From contig CBFHLC010000005.1 in NCBI GenBank assembly GCA_965656605.1, positions 9,677-73,676 of the forward strand: 64,000 nucleotides of DNA. The letters are read 5' to 3'. The position numbers and the translations under genes were made by a program. The stretch comes from Litorivicinus sp965656605 (GTDB lineage Bacteria; Pseudomonadota; Gammaproteobacteria; Pseudomonadales; Litorivicinaceae). The notes under the pieces were generated by a model. It searched no databases, was not told where the DNA came from, and saw only the letters and a program-made list of their open reading frames with translations. This document shows positions 35,253 through 44,181 of the stretch, piece by piece (position 1 is the stretch's first letter; the number at the start of each line of letters is the position of its first letter).

Positions 35253-36227
35253 TTGCTCCGAATTTTAGTTTTACTGCTATGGATTCCCGCCGCATGGGCC
35301 AGCCTTTACGACGTACGCGTCGCAGTGCCAGCCGAACAAGACGGCAACACCGTGCAGATACAACAGCAGGCTTTGAATACAGTTCTGTCGCGATTGATTG
35401 GTCGTGCCGCCCTCAGCGATGGGCGTCTGTTGAAGTTCACTGATAATGCAGCGCAGTGGATTGCCTCGTGGGGATTTGCGTCCGAGCTGGACGAAGCCAG
35501 CCGCATCGCCACGCTGTCAGTCTCTCCTTCGATTCGACGTGAGCTGGCCACATTGGAAATTCCGTTATGGACCCAGCCACGACCCGCACAGTGGTTGTGG
35601 ATGCTGGTGGATTTAGGCGAGGGTCGTCAGCCCATTTCACGCCAATCTGCACCGGAATTGTGGAGTGCTCTGCAGCAGCAAGCGGATTTTTGGCAGCTGC
35701 CACTGGCCACGCCCCAGTGGAATGATCAGGATAGGGCCGAGGTGAATACTTCCGAGCTGTGGGGATTGTTTCTGGACGGTGTGGATCGTGCGGCTCAGCG
35801 CTACTCGAGCGATTACACCGCAGGTCGGATCTTAAAGGCCGGCGATCAATGGCAAATGAGCATTAAGACCTCTGATGGTCGTCGCCTGACCACCCGTTAT
35901 CCCAGTGCGCAGGCGCTGGCCCAAGGCTTGTACGAATTTTGGCGGGCGCCCTTGGTGTCGCGATACGCAATTGCCGGACAGGGTCAGTTGGATCTGGCGA
36001 TTGAGCAGTTAACGCCTCAGAGTTACGCGAATTGGATTCGTGTTATTCGGGATCTGGACAGCGTTGATCGGGCGTGGCCGATTTTTTCCAACGATCAATT
36101 TACCGTGCTACGTATCCAAACCGGCGCAACAGCCGATCAGCTCAATGCCTTATTAAGCACGACCCTGAACTTCGAGCCCGCAGCGTTGCCAGCCTCCGCT
36201 GATTTGATGGTGCGGTGGTTGCCGTGA
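35253..36227 (+). CDS. DUF2066 secreted protein
   Basis: 324 residues with a signal peptide (LVLLLWIPAAWA). The segment SLYDVRVAVPAEQDGNTVQI followed by ALNTVLSRLIGRAAL is the DUF2066 pattern. Function unknown, but it is consistently found between purM and hda. The start is taken as TTG 35253 because GAGGA lies seven bases upstream; TTG 35235 is also in frame. Confidence 0.8.
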   Translation: MLRILVLLLWIPAAWASLYDVRVAVPAEQDGNTVQIQQQALNTVLSRLIGRAALSDGRLLKFTDNAAQWIASWGFASELDEASRIATLSVSPSIRRELATLEIPLWTQPRPAQWLWMLVDLGEGRQPISRQSAPELWSALQQQADFWQLPLATPQWNDQDRAEVNTSELWGLFLDGVDRAAQRYSSDYTAGRILKAGDQWQMSIKTSDGRRLTTRYPSAQALAQGLYEFWRAPLVSRYAIAGQGQLDLAIEQLTPQSYANWIRVIRDLDSVDRAWPIFSNDQFTVLRIQTGATADQLNALLSTTLNFEPAALPASADLMVRWLP

Positions 36228-36883
36228 GACAGGGCGTTTTAAATCCTTGGCCACTGCCGGATACGCACATGGCCGCATTCGAGCCGGGTCAAAATGCAGC
36301 GCTGCTAGAGGCCTTGCAGCAGCGTGCATCGATGTGGATTCATGGGCCGAATGGCGCGGGCAAGACGCATTTGGCTCAAGCTCAGGTGGCGGCAAACGGC
36401 GGATTCTACTTGTTGCTTAGCGACAGCGCGTTGCGGCCCGATGTGCTGGAGGGGTTGGAGGTGTTCTCGCCGTTGTATTTGGATGACGTCGATGCGGTGT
36501 GTGGGCAGCGTGATTGGGAGGAATCTTTATTTGCCCTGTGGAATGCTTGCTTGGATCAATCGGTCCCGCTGATTTGTTTTGCCGCGCGCCCGGTCGACCA
36601 TGGTGATTGGGCCATTCCAGATTTACGTTCTCGCATGGCACAGCTGCCGCCCTTTTCGTTAAAACCCTTGGCGGAATCTGACCTACCGTCCGCGCTGGCG
36701 CGGCGTGCGCAGCTGATCGATTTGCGGCTACCGGCGGAGGTGGTGGATTATCTATTGCGTCACCATGCCCGTTCTATTTCGCAGTTGGCTGCACTGTTGA
36801 CGCAGCTCGAACGGGCTTCGTTGCAATTAAAGCGGCCCTTAACCGTGCCGCTGGTCCGGCAAATATTGGGCGCGCGTGATTAA
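36224..36883 (+). CDS. hda: DnaA regulatory inactivator Hda
   Basis: 219 residues. AAA+ fold with Walker A GPNGAGKTHLAQ, Walker B LYLDDVDAVCG and sensor regions; a short N-terminus carries the clamp-binding-type motif near QGVLNPWPLP. With the DNA-loaded beta clamp it promotes ATP hydrolysis on DnaA. The start is GTG 36224, overlapping the DUF2066 stop (GTGA). Confidence 0.88.
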   Translation: MRQGVLNPWPLPDTHMAAFEPGQNAALLEALQQRASMWIHGPNGAGKTHLAQAQVAANGGFYLLLSDSALRPDVLEGLEVFSPLYLDDVDAVCGQRDWEESLFALWNACLDQSVPLICFAARPVDHGDWAIPDLRSRMAQLPPFSLKPLAESDLPSALARRAQLIDLRLPAEVVDYLLRHHARSISQLAALLTQLERASLQLKRPLTVPLVRQILGARD

Positions 36884-36885
36884 GC

Positions 36886-36921
36886 TTGGCGTCAGATAAA
36901 GACTACTGTATAAATATACAA
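36886..36921 (+). promoter_or_regulatory. recA promoter with overlapping LexA box
   Basis: TTGGCG (36886-36891), 17-base spacer, TATAAA (36909-36914). A LexA-type operator CTGT-ATAAATAT-ACAA (36906-36921) covers the -10, one base off the CTGT-N8-ACAG consensus. SOS control of recA follows from this placement. Confidence 0.82.
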
Positions 36922-36989
36922 ATACCGACAGACAACGGCCGCGAATTTTATAAATTACGTGGCTCAGCAAACAACGTGGAATTAAAGAT

Positions 36990-38030
36990 ATGAGTGACAA
37001 CCGAGGCAAGGCATTAGACGCCGCACTAACCCAAATCGAACGTCAGTTTGGTAAAGGTTCCATCATGCGGATGGGCGATGCGCCAATCGAAGCGATCCCA
37101 GCGATTTCTACCGGCTCTTTGGGTTTGGATATTGCGTTGGGCATAGGCGGGTTGCCGGTCGGTCGTATCGTCGAGATCTACGGCCCCGAAAGCTCAGGCA
37201 AGACCACGTTGACGCTGCAGGCGATTGCCGAGTGCCAGAAAAACGGTGGCACCGCGGCATTTATCGACGCCGAGCATGCTTTGGATCCTGAATACGCGGG
37301 TAAACTGGGCGTTGATGTCGGGTCGCTGTTGGTTTCACAGCCTGACACGGGCGAGCAAGCACTGGAAATTACCGATATGTTGGTACGCTCAGGCGGTATC
37401 GATTTGTTGGTCATCGACTCGGTCGCGGCACTGACACCACGTGCGGAAATTGAAGGCGACATGGGTGATAGCCACGTCGGTTTGCAGGCTCGCCTGATGA
37501 GCCAAGCACTGCGTAAAATCACCGGTAACATAAAGCGCTCAAACTGCATGGTGATTTTCATTAACCAAATTCGTATGAAGATTGGTGTGATGTTCGGTTC
37601 ACCTGAAACCACCACCGGTGGTAACGCGTTGAAGTTTTACTCTTCGGTTCGATTGGATATTCGTCGTATCGGCGCGATCAAGAGCGGCGATGAAGTGGTG
37701 GGTAACGAAACCCGGGTTAAGGTGGTTAAAAACAAAGTATCACCGCCATTCCGTCAGGCTGAATTCCAGATCATGTACGGCAAGGGTATCTACCGTATGG
37801 GCGAGGTCATCGACTGGGGCGTCAAGGAGGGCTTGGTCGACAAGGCCGGTGCTTGGTACAGCTACAAAGGGGACCGTATCGGGCAGGGCAAGGCCAACGC
37901 CTGTAACTACCTGGACGAGCATCCAGAGATGGCCCAAGAGATCGAAGGCGAGTTGCGTCGCCGTCTGCTGACCAAAGGGCCAATCGTCGAGGACGATACC
38001 CCTGAAGAAATGCCAGCTGATCAAGAGTAA
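36990..38030 (+). CDS. recA: Recombinase RecA
   Basis: 346 residues. Walker A GPESSGKTT, the ALDPEYAGKLGVD segment, and loop L2 region GVMFGSPETTTGGNALKFY. It forms filaments on ssDNA for recombination and triggers LexA self-cleavage. The leader of ~70 bases carries the LexA box. Instead of recX the next gene is a Nudix hydrolase; recX is at 55220. Confidence 0.98.
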   Translation: MSDNRGKALDAALTQIERQFGKGSIMRMGDAPIEAIPAISTGSLGLDIALGIGGLPVGRIVEIYGPESSGKTTLTLQAIAECQKNGGTAAFIDAEHALDPEYAGKLGVDVGSLLVSQPDTGEQALEITDMLVRSGGIDLLVIDSVAALTPRAEIEGDMGDSHVGLQARLMSQALRKITGNIKRSNCMVIFINQIRMKIGVMFGSPETTTGGNALKFYSSVRLDIRRIGAIKSGDEVVGNETRVKVVKNKVSPPFRQAEFQIMYGKGIYRMGEVIDWGVKEGLVDKAGAWYSYKGDRIGQGKANACNYLDEHPEMAQEIEGELRRRLLTKGPIVEDDTPEEMPADQE

Positions 38031-38032
38031 CG

Positions 38033-38458
38033 GTGCCCAGCATCCCTAGGCAGCAAGCCTACATTGCTGTCTACGTTTGGTTACAACGTCAGGGCAAAGT
38101 CCTGGCGTTGCAACGCCAAAACACAGGCTACATGGACGGTTTGTGGTGTCCGCCGGCTGGCGGCGTCGATCAGGGCGAGTCGGTGATGGACTGCGTGGTG
38201 CGCGAGTGCCAAGAGGAAGTCGGCGTTCACGTCATTCCTGAATCAGTACAGCTGGTTCATACGTTGCATCGCAAAACGCCCGAACGTTTCGTCATAGATT
38301 TGTTTTTTTCCGCCGATTTTATTGGGTCGCCAATCAATGCCGAACCACACAAAGCCAGTCAGATCCGATGGGTCGATCCGGATCAATTCACGGACTGGAT
38401 GAGTTATATCCCTGCTGTCTTAGCCTCGACGTCACCTTACTCAGAACAGGGTTTCTAA
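38033..38458 (+). CDS. Nudix hydrolase
   Basis: 141 residues. A full Nudix box is visible at ~45-67: GG followed by the E, the REC-x-EE and a final G in the GX5EX7REUXEEXGU spacing. It hydrolyses nucleoside-diphosphate-linked compounds; substrate unknown. The start is GTG 38033, only two bases after recA, so it is probably co-transcribed and SOS-linked. Its 3' end overlaps the convergent thiamine pyrophosphokinase gene by four bases. Confidence 0.85.
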   Translation: MPSIPRQQAYIAVYVWLQRQGKVLALQRQNTGYMDGLWCPPAGGVDQGESVMDCVVRECQEEVGVHVIPESVQLVHTLHRKTPERFVIDLFFSADFIGSPINAEPHKASQIRWVDPDQFTDWMSYIPAVLASTSPYSEQGF

Positions 38459-39054
38459 TTGATCGGGCTGGGGCAGATCCACCAAAACTTTCCTTGCCCT
38501 TCAACGCGCACATCAGCTTCCTCGCAGGTGTTTGACGATCCCACCGCACCGCCGGGTTCAAGTAACAAGCCATCCAGGGGATAGCGCAGTCCGGTGCTGT
38601 ATTTAAACGTGCAGGACTCTGCCGGTATGACCCCCAGAGTCTCGCCGACTTGATGCAGGCCGCGGTATCGCCCATTGCACCCTTGGATCTGTTGTAACTG
38701 ATCAACCAAGGTTAACCGTGGATGTTTCAGTAGGGCGGATAAATTGGCCAAGCTGTGATCCCAGCGCGCGCCTAAAAATCCAATTCCAACCATTGCGGGT
38801 GCCGTGATCCTGGCCAAGCATTTTTCCAGATCTGTGGTGTTCTGGTCTTGATCGATCATGATGTGATCGTCGGGCTGGGCCTCAATGCTATCCCCGTCAC
38901 CGATCACCATGGCGCTACAGCCGTCCCAATGCCTGCGACCGCCATCAGCGCAGATCACGGGTCCGTCAAATCGGTTCAGCCATGCGCGTTCTGCCTCGCT
39001 CAGCGGTGCGTTTCCGATCAGTAAAACGGTTTGTTCAAAGATAATTGACTGCAT
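38455..39054 (-). CDS. Thiamine pyrophosphokinase
   Basis: 199 residues. ICADGGRRHW, VIGDGDS and the NTTDLEK motif are the catalytic signatures of TPK; a C-terminal beta domain (~130-199) binds thiamine. It makes TPP directly from thiamine. The gene faces the riboswitch-controlled thiamine transporter, consistent with salvage: import, then pyrophosphorylation. It is short and divergent compared with enteric thiamine kinases, so the assignment rests on motifs plus context. Confidence 0.82.
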   Translation of the reverse strand: MQSIIFEQTVLLIGNAPLSEAERAWLNRFDGPVICADGGRRHWDGCSAMVIGDGDSIEAQPDDHIMIDQDQNTTDLEKCLARITAPAMVGIGFLGARWDHSLANLSALLKHPRLTLVDQLQQIQGCNGRYRGLHQVGETLGVIPAESCTFKYSTGLRYPLDGLLLEPGGAVGSSNTCEEADVRVEGQGKFWWICPSPIN

Positions 39055-39079
39055 AACTCAGCAGGGTACCATCAGCCGC

Positions 39080-39152
39080 GTCTGGGGTGCGCCACGTGGC
39101 GCTGAGAGCACACCCATTGAACCTGAACCAGATTGTGCTGGCGGAGGGAGAC
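39080..39152 (+). promoter_or_regulatory. TPP riboswitch
   Basis: The THI-box core is complete: TCTGGGGTGC, the hairpin GCCAC-GTGGC, GCTGAGAG, ACCCATTGAACCTGA, then CAG...CTGGCGGAGGGAGA. P1 closes GTCT (39080-39083) with AGAC (39149-39152). It lies 50 bases before the thiB start. The downstream region has a T-run (39180-39186) and GGAG Shine-Dalgarno; I cannot decide whether it acts on transcription or translation. Confidence 0.95.
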
Positions 39153-39202
39153 ATCGCGTCCTGCCTCGTGCCGCCTTGGTTTTTTTGAACCTGGAGCGAG
39201 CT

Positions 39203-40180
39203 GTGAAAAAACTACTGTTAACTGCGGCACTCGCCGCGCCGGCTTTTGCAGCCGATACACTGACCGTTTACACCTACGATGCGTTTGCCGCCGATTGGGG
39301 TCCCGCCCCGGCGATTGAGCAGGCGTTCGAAGCGGTGTGCGAATGCGATTTGAAATTTGTCGCAGCGGATTCGTCGTTAGCGCTGTTGCGTAAGGTTCAG
39401 CTGGAAGGCGATTCGACACCGGCGGACGTGATCCTGGGCCTAGATACCAACTCAATGGAGCTGGCCCGTTCAACCGGCTTATTTGCCACGCCTGACTGGG
39501 ACCCCTCGGTCTTGGATTTGCCAGTGCAGTGGAGTGAGCAGACTTTTGTTCCCTTTGACTACTCAATCTTTGCGATGGTGTATCAAAAGGACCGCCTAGC
39601 GCAGGCGCCTAACAGCCTAGAGGCGCTGCGCACCTTGCCCGAGGACGTCAAACTGGTGATCCAAGACCCTCGCTCTTCAACCCCCGGGTTAGGCTTGGTG
39701 TTGTGGGTCAAGTCGGTCTATGGCGATCAGGCCGAAAGCTTTTGGCGTGACGTTCAGGATAGCGTCCTGACCGTGACAGCCGGCTGGAGTGAGGCCTACA
39801 ACCTGTTCCTAGAGGGTGAAGCAGAAATGGTGCTGTCGTACACCACATCGCCTGCGTATCACCGTATTGCTGAGGGCGACGATCGTTTTGCTTGGGCCTC
39901 CTTCAACGAGGGGCACCAAGGCCAGATTGAAGTGGCAGGTCGCCTGAAATCATCCAAGCAGCCTGAGCTGGCGGATCAATTTATGCGCTTCATCACGACC
40001 CGCGATTTCCAGTCGACTATCCCCACCGGTAATTGGGCGTATCCAGTGATCGACTTGCCCTTGCCTGAGGGTTTTGAAGTACAAGAGCGCCCCGAGCCGT
40101 TCCGACTGGCGGATCCTGTCAAAGCGGAAGCGCTGCGTCGCGATGCTGTTGCCGAATTTCTTAGCGTATTTGGCGGTTGA
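39203..40180 (+). CDS. thiB: Thiamine ABC transporter, periplasmic binding protein
   Basis: 325 residues with a signal peptide (KKLLLTAALAAPAFAAD). LTVYTYDAF at the mature N-terminus and DVILGLDTN are typical of ThiB. It binds thiamine, TMP or TPP in the periplasm. The start is GTG 39203 with GGAG upstream. First gene of thiBPQ, under the TPP riboswitch. Confidence 0.93.
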   Translation: MKKLLLTAALAAPAFAADTLTVYTYDAFAADWGPAPAIEQAFEAVCECDLKFVAADSSLALLRKVQLEGDSTPADVILGLDTNSMELARSTGLFATPDWDPSVLDLPVQWSEQTFVPFDYSIFAMVYQKDRLAQAPNSLEALRTLPEDVKLVIQDPRSSTPGLGLVLWVKSVYGDQAESFWRDVQDSVLTVTAGWSEAYNLFLEGEAEMVLSYTTSPAYHRIAEGDDRFAWASFNEGHQGQIEVAGRLKSSKQPELADQFMRFITTRDFQSTIPTGNWAYPVIDLPLPEGFEVQERPEPFRLADPVKAEALRRDAVAEFLSVFGG

Positions 40181-41643
40181 TCGACCCTAACCGCCGGGCT
40201 CAGGGGGTGACCGCCGTTTTGGTGGTCATCGCACTGGGTCTGTTGGTGTCGTTAGGAGCGCCCGGTGGTTGGCCGTCTCAAGTCTGGACGCCGCTATGGC
40301 GCTCGGCGTGGCAAGCGGCACTCAGCGCCTCGGCCTCCTGCGTCGTGGGTTTATCCATGGCCTATGCCGCTTATCATTGTTCGCCGGCATTGCGTCCGGC
40401 GTGGTGGCGTGGGCTGCTTAACACCACGCCGATCATGCCGACGCTGGTGGTGGTGTTGATGCTGATTTCCGCTTACGGACGGTCCGGCATCATCAGTGGT
40501 GGGGCTGGGCTGTACGGGCTTGGCGGTATTGTACTGGCCCACTGCTTTATTAACGCCCCATGGGTGTCTCAACAGGTCTTGTCTCAGTTCGCGGGCATCA
40601 CGCAACAACAGCATCGAATGGCGGATCAGCTAGGCGTTAAAGGCTGGCGTCGATTTGGATTGGTGTTTTGGCCTGTGATTGCCGAGACCGTGCGACGACA
40701 GTGGGCCTTGGTGTTTTTGCTGTCCTTTACCTCGTTTGCGGTGGTTTTGGTGCTGGCCGGCTCTCCGAAGTGGGCCACACTCGAAGTTCGCCTGTATCAG
40801 CTGATCACCCTGGAGTTCGATCTGGCAGGCGCGGTCAGCTTGGCTTGGTTGCAGCTGTTGGCCTTGTTACCCCTGATGTTGCTGATGCATCGGCATTTGA
40901 ATTCAACGATTTCATTAGGCCGGGCCTATCAAGCGCGCCCCACCTTGTGGGGAAGCGTGCTGTGGTTGGTGCTCAGTGCGTTATGGGCGCTGCCCATGCT
41001 GGCCCTTACATTGCGGGCCGTTCAGCTGGATTGGTCGGCGCTATTGGCGCAGCCTATTGTGTGGCAGGCCGCCTGGACCAGTACGTGGGTAGCCACGCTA
41101 TCCGCCAGCTGCGCGGTGATATTGGCGTGGTTTTTAGCCCGTGGCGCTCAGTCTTGGGCCGTTAGCATCAGCGGGATGCTGTACTTTTTGATCCCCTCGC
41201 AGGTCATGGCGCTAGGGCTGTTTTTGGCGTTTAGAGCCTGGGGCTGGGGCCATCCGGCTTTGGCGGTGGGGTTGTCCAACACCCTGATGTGTTTGCCATT
41301 TATGTTGAGTGTTCTGGTGCCGGCGTTGAAACGCTATCCCCAAGGGAGGCTGATTCGCCAATTGGGGTTAAATGCGACCGCTCGAATGCGTTGGATCTAC
41401 TGGCCCCGTTTTGCCTCGCAACTGACGTGGTGCTGGATCTTTGCCTTTGGGCTCAGTCTGGGTGATTTTGGCGTGGTGGCGCTGTTTGGCTCGCAAGACT
41501 TCACCACCTTGCCTCATTTGCTGTATCAAAAGCTTGGCAGTTACCGGACCGGCGATGCCTATGGTATCGCGGTCATGATGTGGGCTGCGCTGGCAGCCTT
41601 GTTCATTCTGGCGACCCCAAGGAGTACCCATGTTACACGTTGA
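40177..41643 (+). CDS. thiP: Thiamine ABC transporter, permease
   Basis: 488 residues with about 12 membrane spans in two repeated halves, as in ThiP. Each half has an EAA-type loop (KGWRRFGLVFWPVI at ~163; ATARMRWIYWPRFASQ at ~397) that docks the ATPase. The TTG start overlaps the thiB stop (TTGA). Confidence 0.92.
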   Translation: MIDPNRRAQGVTAVLVVIALGLLVSLGAPGGWPSQVWTPLWRSAWQAALSASASCVVGLSMAYAAYHCSPALRPAWWRGLLNTTPIMPTLVVVLMLISAYGRSGIISGGAGLYGLGGIVLAHCFINAPWVSQQVLSQFAGITQQQHRMADQLGVKGWRRFGLVFWPVIAETVRRQWALVFLLSFTSFAVVLVLAGSPKWATLEVRLYQLITLEFDLAGAVSLAWLQLLALLPLMLLMHRHLNSTISLGRAYQARPTLWGSVLWLVLSALWALPMLALTLRAVQLDWSALLAQPIVWQAAWTSTWVATLSASCAVILAWFLARGAQSWAVSISGMLYFLIPSQVMALGLFLAFRAWGWGHPALAVGLSNTLMCLPFMLSVLVPALKRYPQGRLIRQLGLNATARMRWIYWPRFASQLTWCWIFAFGLSLGDFGVVALFGSQDFTTLPHLLYQKLGSYRTGDAYGIAVMMWAALAALFILATPRSTHVTR

Positions 41644-42241
41644 TCAGCTGTCTTTTAGCCATGCAGGCGGACCGTCTTTTTGCTTTGATGTGGTGCTGGA
41701 TCAAGGGCAATGTCTGGCGGTGATGGGGCCCAGTGGGGTGGGTAAGTCGACCTTGCTCAACTTAATTGCCGGCTTCGAGAAACCTTCGTCAGGCGCTTTG
41801 TCTTGGCAGGAGCAATCGTTGTTGCCCCTAGCGCCGGATCACCGTGGTGTCAGCATGCTGTTTCAATCTCACAATCTGTTTGATCATCTGAGCGCGGCTC
41901 GGAACGTGGATCTGGGACTCTCACCGAATCGTGCGGCCACGCCGGCTCAACAGGCTCAGCGGGATCAAGCCTTTGTGGATCTGGGCATTGAGGGTTTGCA
42001 GGCGCGCCTGCCGGCAGATTTGTCTGGGGGGCAGCAGCAGCGGGTGGCGTTGGCTCGTTGCCTGGTTAGTGATCGGCCTCTGATTTTGTTGGACGAGCCC
42101 TTCAGTGCACTAGATCAGCAGACGCGTCAGGATGCGATTGAGGCGCTCAAGGTCCTGCAGGCCCGCGGCAAGACACTGGTGTTGGTGACGCATCAGCCAC
42201 AGGATGCGATAGCCCTAGGGGCCAAGGTCTATCAGCTGTAG
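41630..42241 (+). CDS. thiQ: Thiamine ABC transporter, ATP-binding protein
   Basis: 203 residues. Walker A GPSGVGKST, Q-loop LFQSHNLFDHL, signature LSGGQQQRVALARC, Walker B LILLDEPFSALD and H-loop VTHQPQDA. It drives thiamine import with ThiB and ThiP. AAGGAG precedes its ATG; it overlaps thiP by 14 bases. Confidence 0.94.
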   Translation: MLHVDQLSFSHAGGPSFCFDVVLDQGQCLAVMGPSGVGKSTLLNLIAGFEKPSSGALSWQEQSLLPLAPDHRGVSMLFQSHNLFDHLSAARNVDLGLSPNRAATPAQQAQRDQAFVDLGIEGLQARLPADLSGGQQQRVALARCLVSDRPLILLDEPFSALDQQTRQDAIEALKVLQARGKTLVLVTHQPQDAIALGAKVYQL

Positions 42242-42279
42242 TTCTAGACGCAGCGGCGGTGGGCTTATAGCCTAGTGGC

Positions 42280-42603
42280 ATGGATTTTAAATCAGCCGTC
42301 ATTAGCGGGTTCACCCGCTTTCTTGAAGTTCACACCCGATCTTCGCGCAGCGAATTTTGGTGGTGGTATCTATTCACCTTTCTGATCAGTGTCGTTGCGG
42401 GGATCATTGATCTGGGCTTTTTGCCGGGTCTGGTCTCGGTGGTGTTGATTGTGCCAACTTGGACGTTATTTATCCGGCGACTCCATGACATTGGTCACAG
42501 CGGTTGGTGGGTACTGTTATTGCTGGTCCCACTGGCCAACGTAGTGATCTGGTTATACGCCGGTTTACGCGCCGGCGATCCAATGGGAAATCGCTGGGGC
42601 TAA
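42280..42603 (+). CDS. DUF805 membrane protein
   Basis: 107 residues with three membrane spans. The motif RRLHDIGHSGWW followed by a hydrophobic helix and GDPMGNRWG is diagnostic of DUF805. Function unknown. It lies 38 bases after thiQ with a weak Shine-Dalgarno; whether it belongs to the thiamine operon is unclear. Confidence 0.85.
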   Translation: MDFKSAVISGFTRFLEVHTRSSRSEFWWWYLFTFLISVVAGIIDLGFLPGLVSVVLIVPTWTLFIRRLHDIGHSGWWVLLLLVPLANVVIWLYAGLRAGDPMGNRWG

Positions 42604-42622
42604 TTCGAAAGTTGGACTGGCG

Positions 42623-42641
42623 AAATTGGTAAGACCAATTT
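42623..42641. promoter_or_regulatory. GntR/FadR-family operator upstream of glcDEF
   Basis: Perfect 8-base inverted repeat AAATTGGT-AAG-ACCAATTT. It matches the ATTGGT-N3-ACCAAT pattern known for PdhR, LldR and GlcC-type FCD regulators. Position is 40 bases before glcD. No such regulator gene is in the window. Confidence 0.72.
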
Positions 42642-42646
42642 AAGAT

Positions 42647-42679
42647 TCTGGCATCTAAAAATTAGAGTTAGGTGCCAGA
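42647..42679 (+). promoter_or_regulatory. Hairpin over the glcD ribosome-binding region
   Basis: TCTGGCA (42647-42653) and TGCCAGA (42673-42679) form a perfect 7-base stem ending two bases before the glcD ATG, with the only Shine-Dalgarno-like AGG at its foot. Confidence 0.4.
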
Positions 42680-42681
42680 TT

Positions 42682-44181
42682 ATGAACGCCATGACCCAAG
42701 ATTTACTGGATCAAACTACGATCGCTGAGCGTCGAGCGCGCATCGTGCCCCACCTGCAGCAGATTCTTTCCAGCGACCAACTAAAAGTCGCAACCGAAGA
42801 TCTGGCCCCCTTCGAGACCGACGGTCTGGCGCCATATCGCCGGATGCCGATGGTCGTGGCGTTGCCCGAAACCAAAGATCAAGTTCAAGCGATCATGCGC
42901 GCCTGCAAAGCCGAATCCATTCCGGTGGTAACCCGGGGAGCCGGCACGGGGCTATCCGGTGGTGCGATGCCGCATGAAGGCGGCGTGTTGCTATCGATGA
43001 CCAAGATGAATGCGATTGTCGATATCGACCCCAAGGCACGCATCATCACCGTTCAGCCCGGCATTCGTAATGCGGCAGTGACTCAAGCTGTCGCACCCCA
43101 TGGACTGTACTACGCGCCTGATCCCTCCAGCCAAATTGCGTGCTCGATCGGCGGCAACATTGCGGAAAATTCGGGGGGCGTGCATTGCCTAAAGTATGGC
43201 CTGACCGTCCATAACGTGCTCGAGGCCACTGTGATCACCATCGATGGTGAAGAGCTAGTGTTCGGTGGCGCGTCACTGGATGCTGCCGGCTTGGATTTAA
43301 TGGCTGCGCTGGTCGGGTCTGAGGGCATGTTGGGCGCGGTCGTCGAGGCCAAACTCAAGCTGTTACCGGTTCCGCAGGTGACCAAGGTGGTCAGTGCTGC
43401 CTTTGATGATTTGGGAACGGCGGGCCGTGCGGTGGGTGACATTATCGCCGCCGGCATTATTCCTGCGGGTCTCGAGATGATGGATAAACTCAGTCTGTCA
43501 GCCGCCGAGAATTTCTTGAACGCGGGTTACCCAACTTGGGCCGCCGCGTTGTTGCTGTGCGAAGTCGATGGCACGGCCGAAGAGGTCGAAGAGCACATTC
43601 ATGACGTAACCGAGGTGCTCAAGGCCTCGGGTGCGGTCGAAGTCAAAGTGGCCCGTGATGACGCCGAACGCGAGCTGTTCTGGAAAGGCCGTAAATCAGC
43701 CTTCCCTGCGGTTGGGCAGATCAGTCCTGACTACTACTGCATGGACGGCACGATTCCCCGCGCCGAATTGCCCGAAGTCCTGCAAAAGATCTCGGACATG
43801 CAGGAAAAATATGGCCTGCAATGCGCCAACGTGTTCCACGCGGGGGACGGCAATTTGCACCCACTGATTATGTTTGATGGCAACGACCCGGTGCAGGCTG
43901 ACAAAGCCGCTCAGTACGGATCAGAAATCCTAACCACTTGCGTCGAACACGGTGGCACGATCACCGGTGAACACGGGGTCGGTGTCGAGAAAATTCACGA
44001 GATGTGTGTGCAATTCCCCGGCGCCGAGTTGGAGCAGTTCCACGCGCTTAAGCGGGCGTTTGATGAAGGCGAGCTGATGAACCCTGGCAAAGCCATTCCC
44101 ACGCTAAACCGCTGTGCCGAATTTGGTCACATGCATGTCCACCACGGCGAGCTGCCGCACCCAGAATTGGAGCGTTTTTAA
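42682..44181 (+). CDS. glcD: Glycolate oxidase, FAD-binding subunit GlcD
   Basis: 499 residues. FAD-binding PCMH domain (~50-230, with TRGAGTGLSGGAMPH and PDPSSQIACSIGGNIAENSGG) and the FAD oxidase C-terminal domain, ending in GDGNLHPLI and EHGVGVEK. It oxidises glycolate to glyoxylate and passes electrons through GlcF to the quinone pool. First gene of glcDEF. Confidence 0.96.
   Translation: MNAMTQDLLDQTTIAERRARIVPHLQQILSSDQLKVATEDLAPFETDGLAPYRRMPMVVALPETKDQVQAIMRACKAESIPVVTRGAGTGLSGGAMPHEGGVLLSMTKMNAIVDIDPKARIITVQPGIRNAAVTQAVAPHGLYYAPDPSSQIACSIGGNIAENSGGVHCLKYGLTVHNVLEATVITIDGEELVFGGASLDAAGLDLMAALVGSEGMLGAVVEAKLKLLPVPQVTKVVSAAFDDLGTAGRAVGDIIAAGIIPAGLEMMDKLSLSAAENFLNAGYPTWAAALLLCEVDGTAEEVEEHIHDVTEVLKASGAVEVKVARDDAERELFWKGRKSAFPAVGQISPDYYCMDGTIPRAELPEVLQKISDMQEKYGLQCANVFHAGDGNLHPLIMFDGNDPVQADKAAQYGSEILTTCVEHGGTITGEHGVGVEKIHEMCVQFPGAELEQFHALKRAFDEGELMNPGKAIPTLNRCAEFGHMHVHHGELPHPELERF

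Noticed and set aside
40668..41165. 165-codon plus-strand ORF
   Set aside because: Out-of-frame shadow of the thiP membrane protein.
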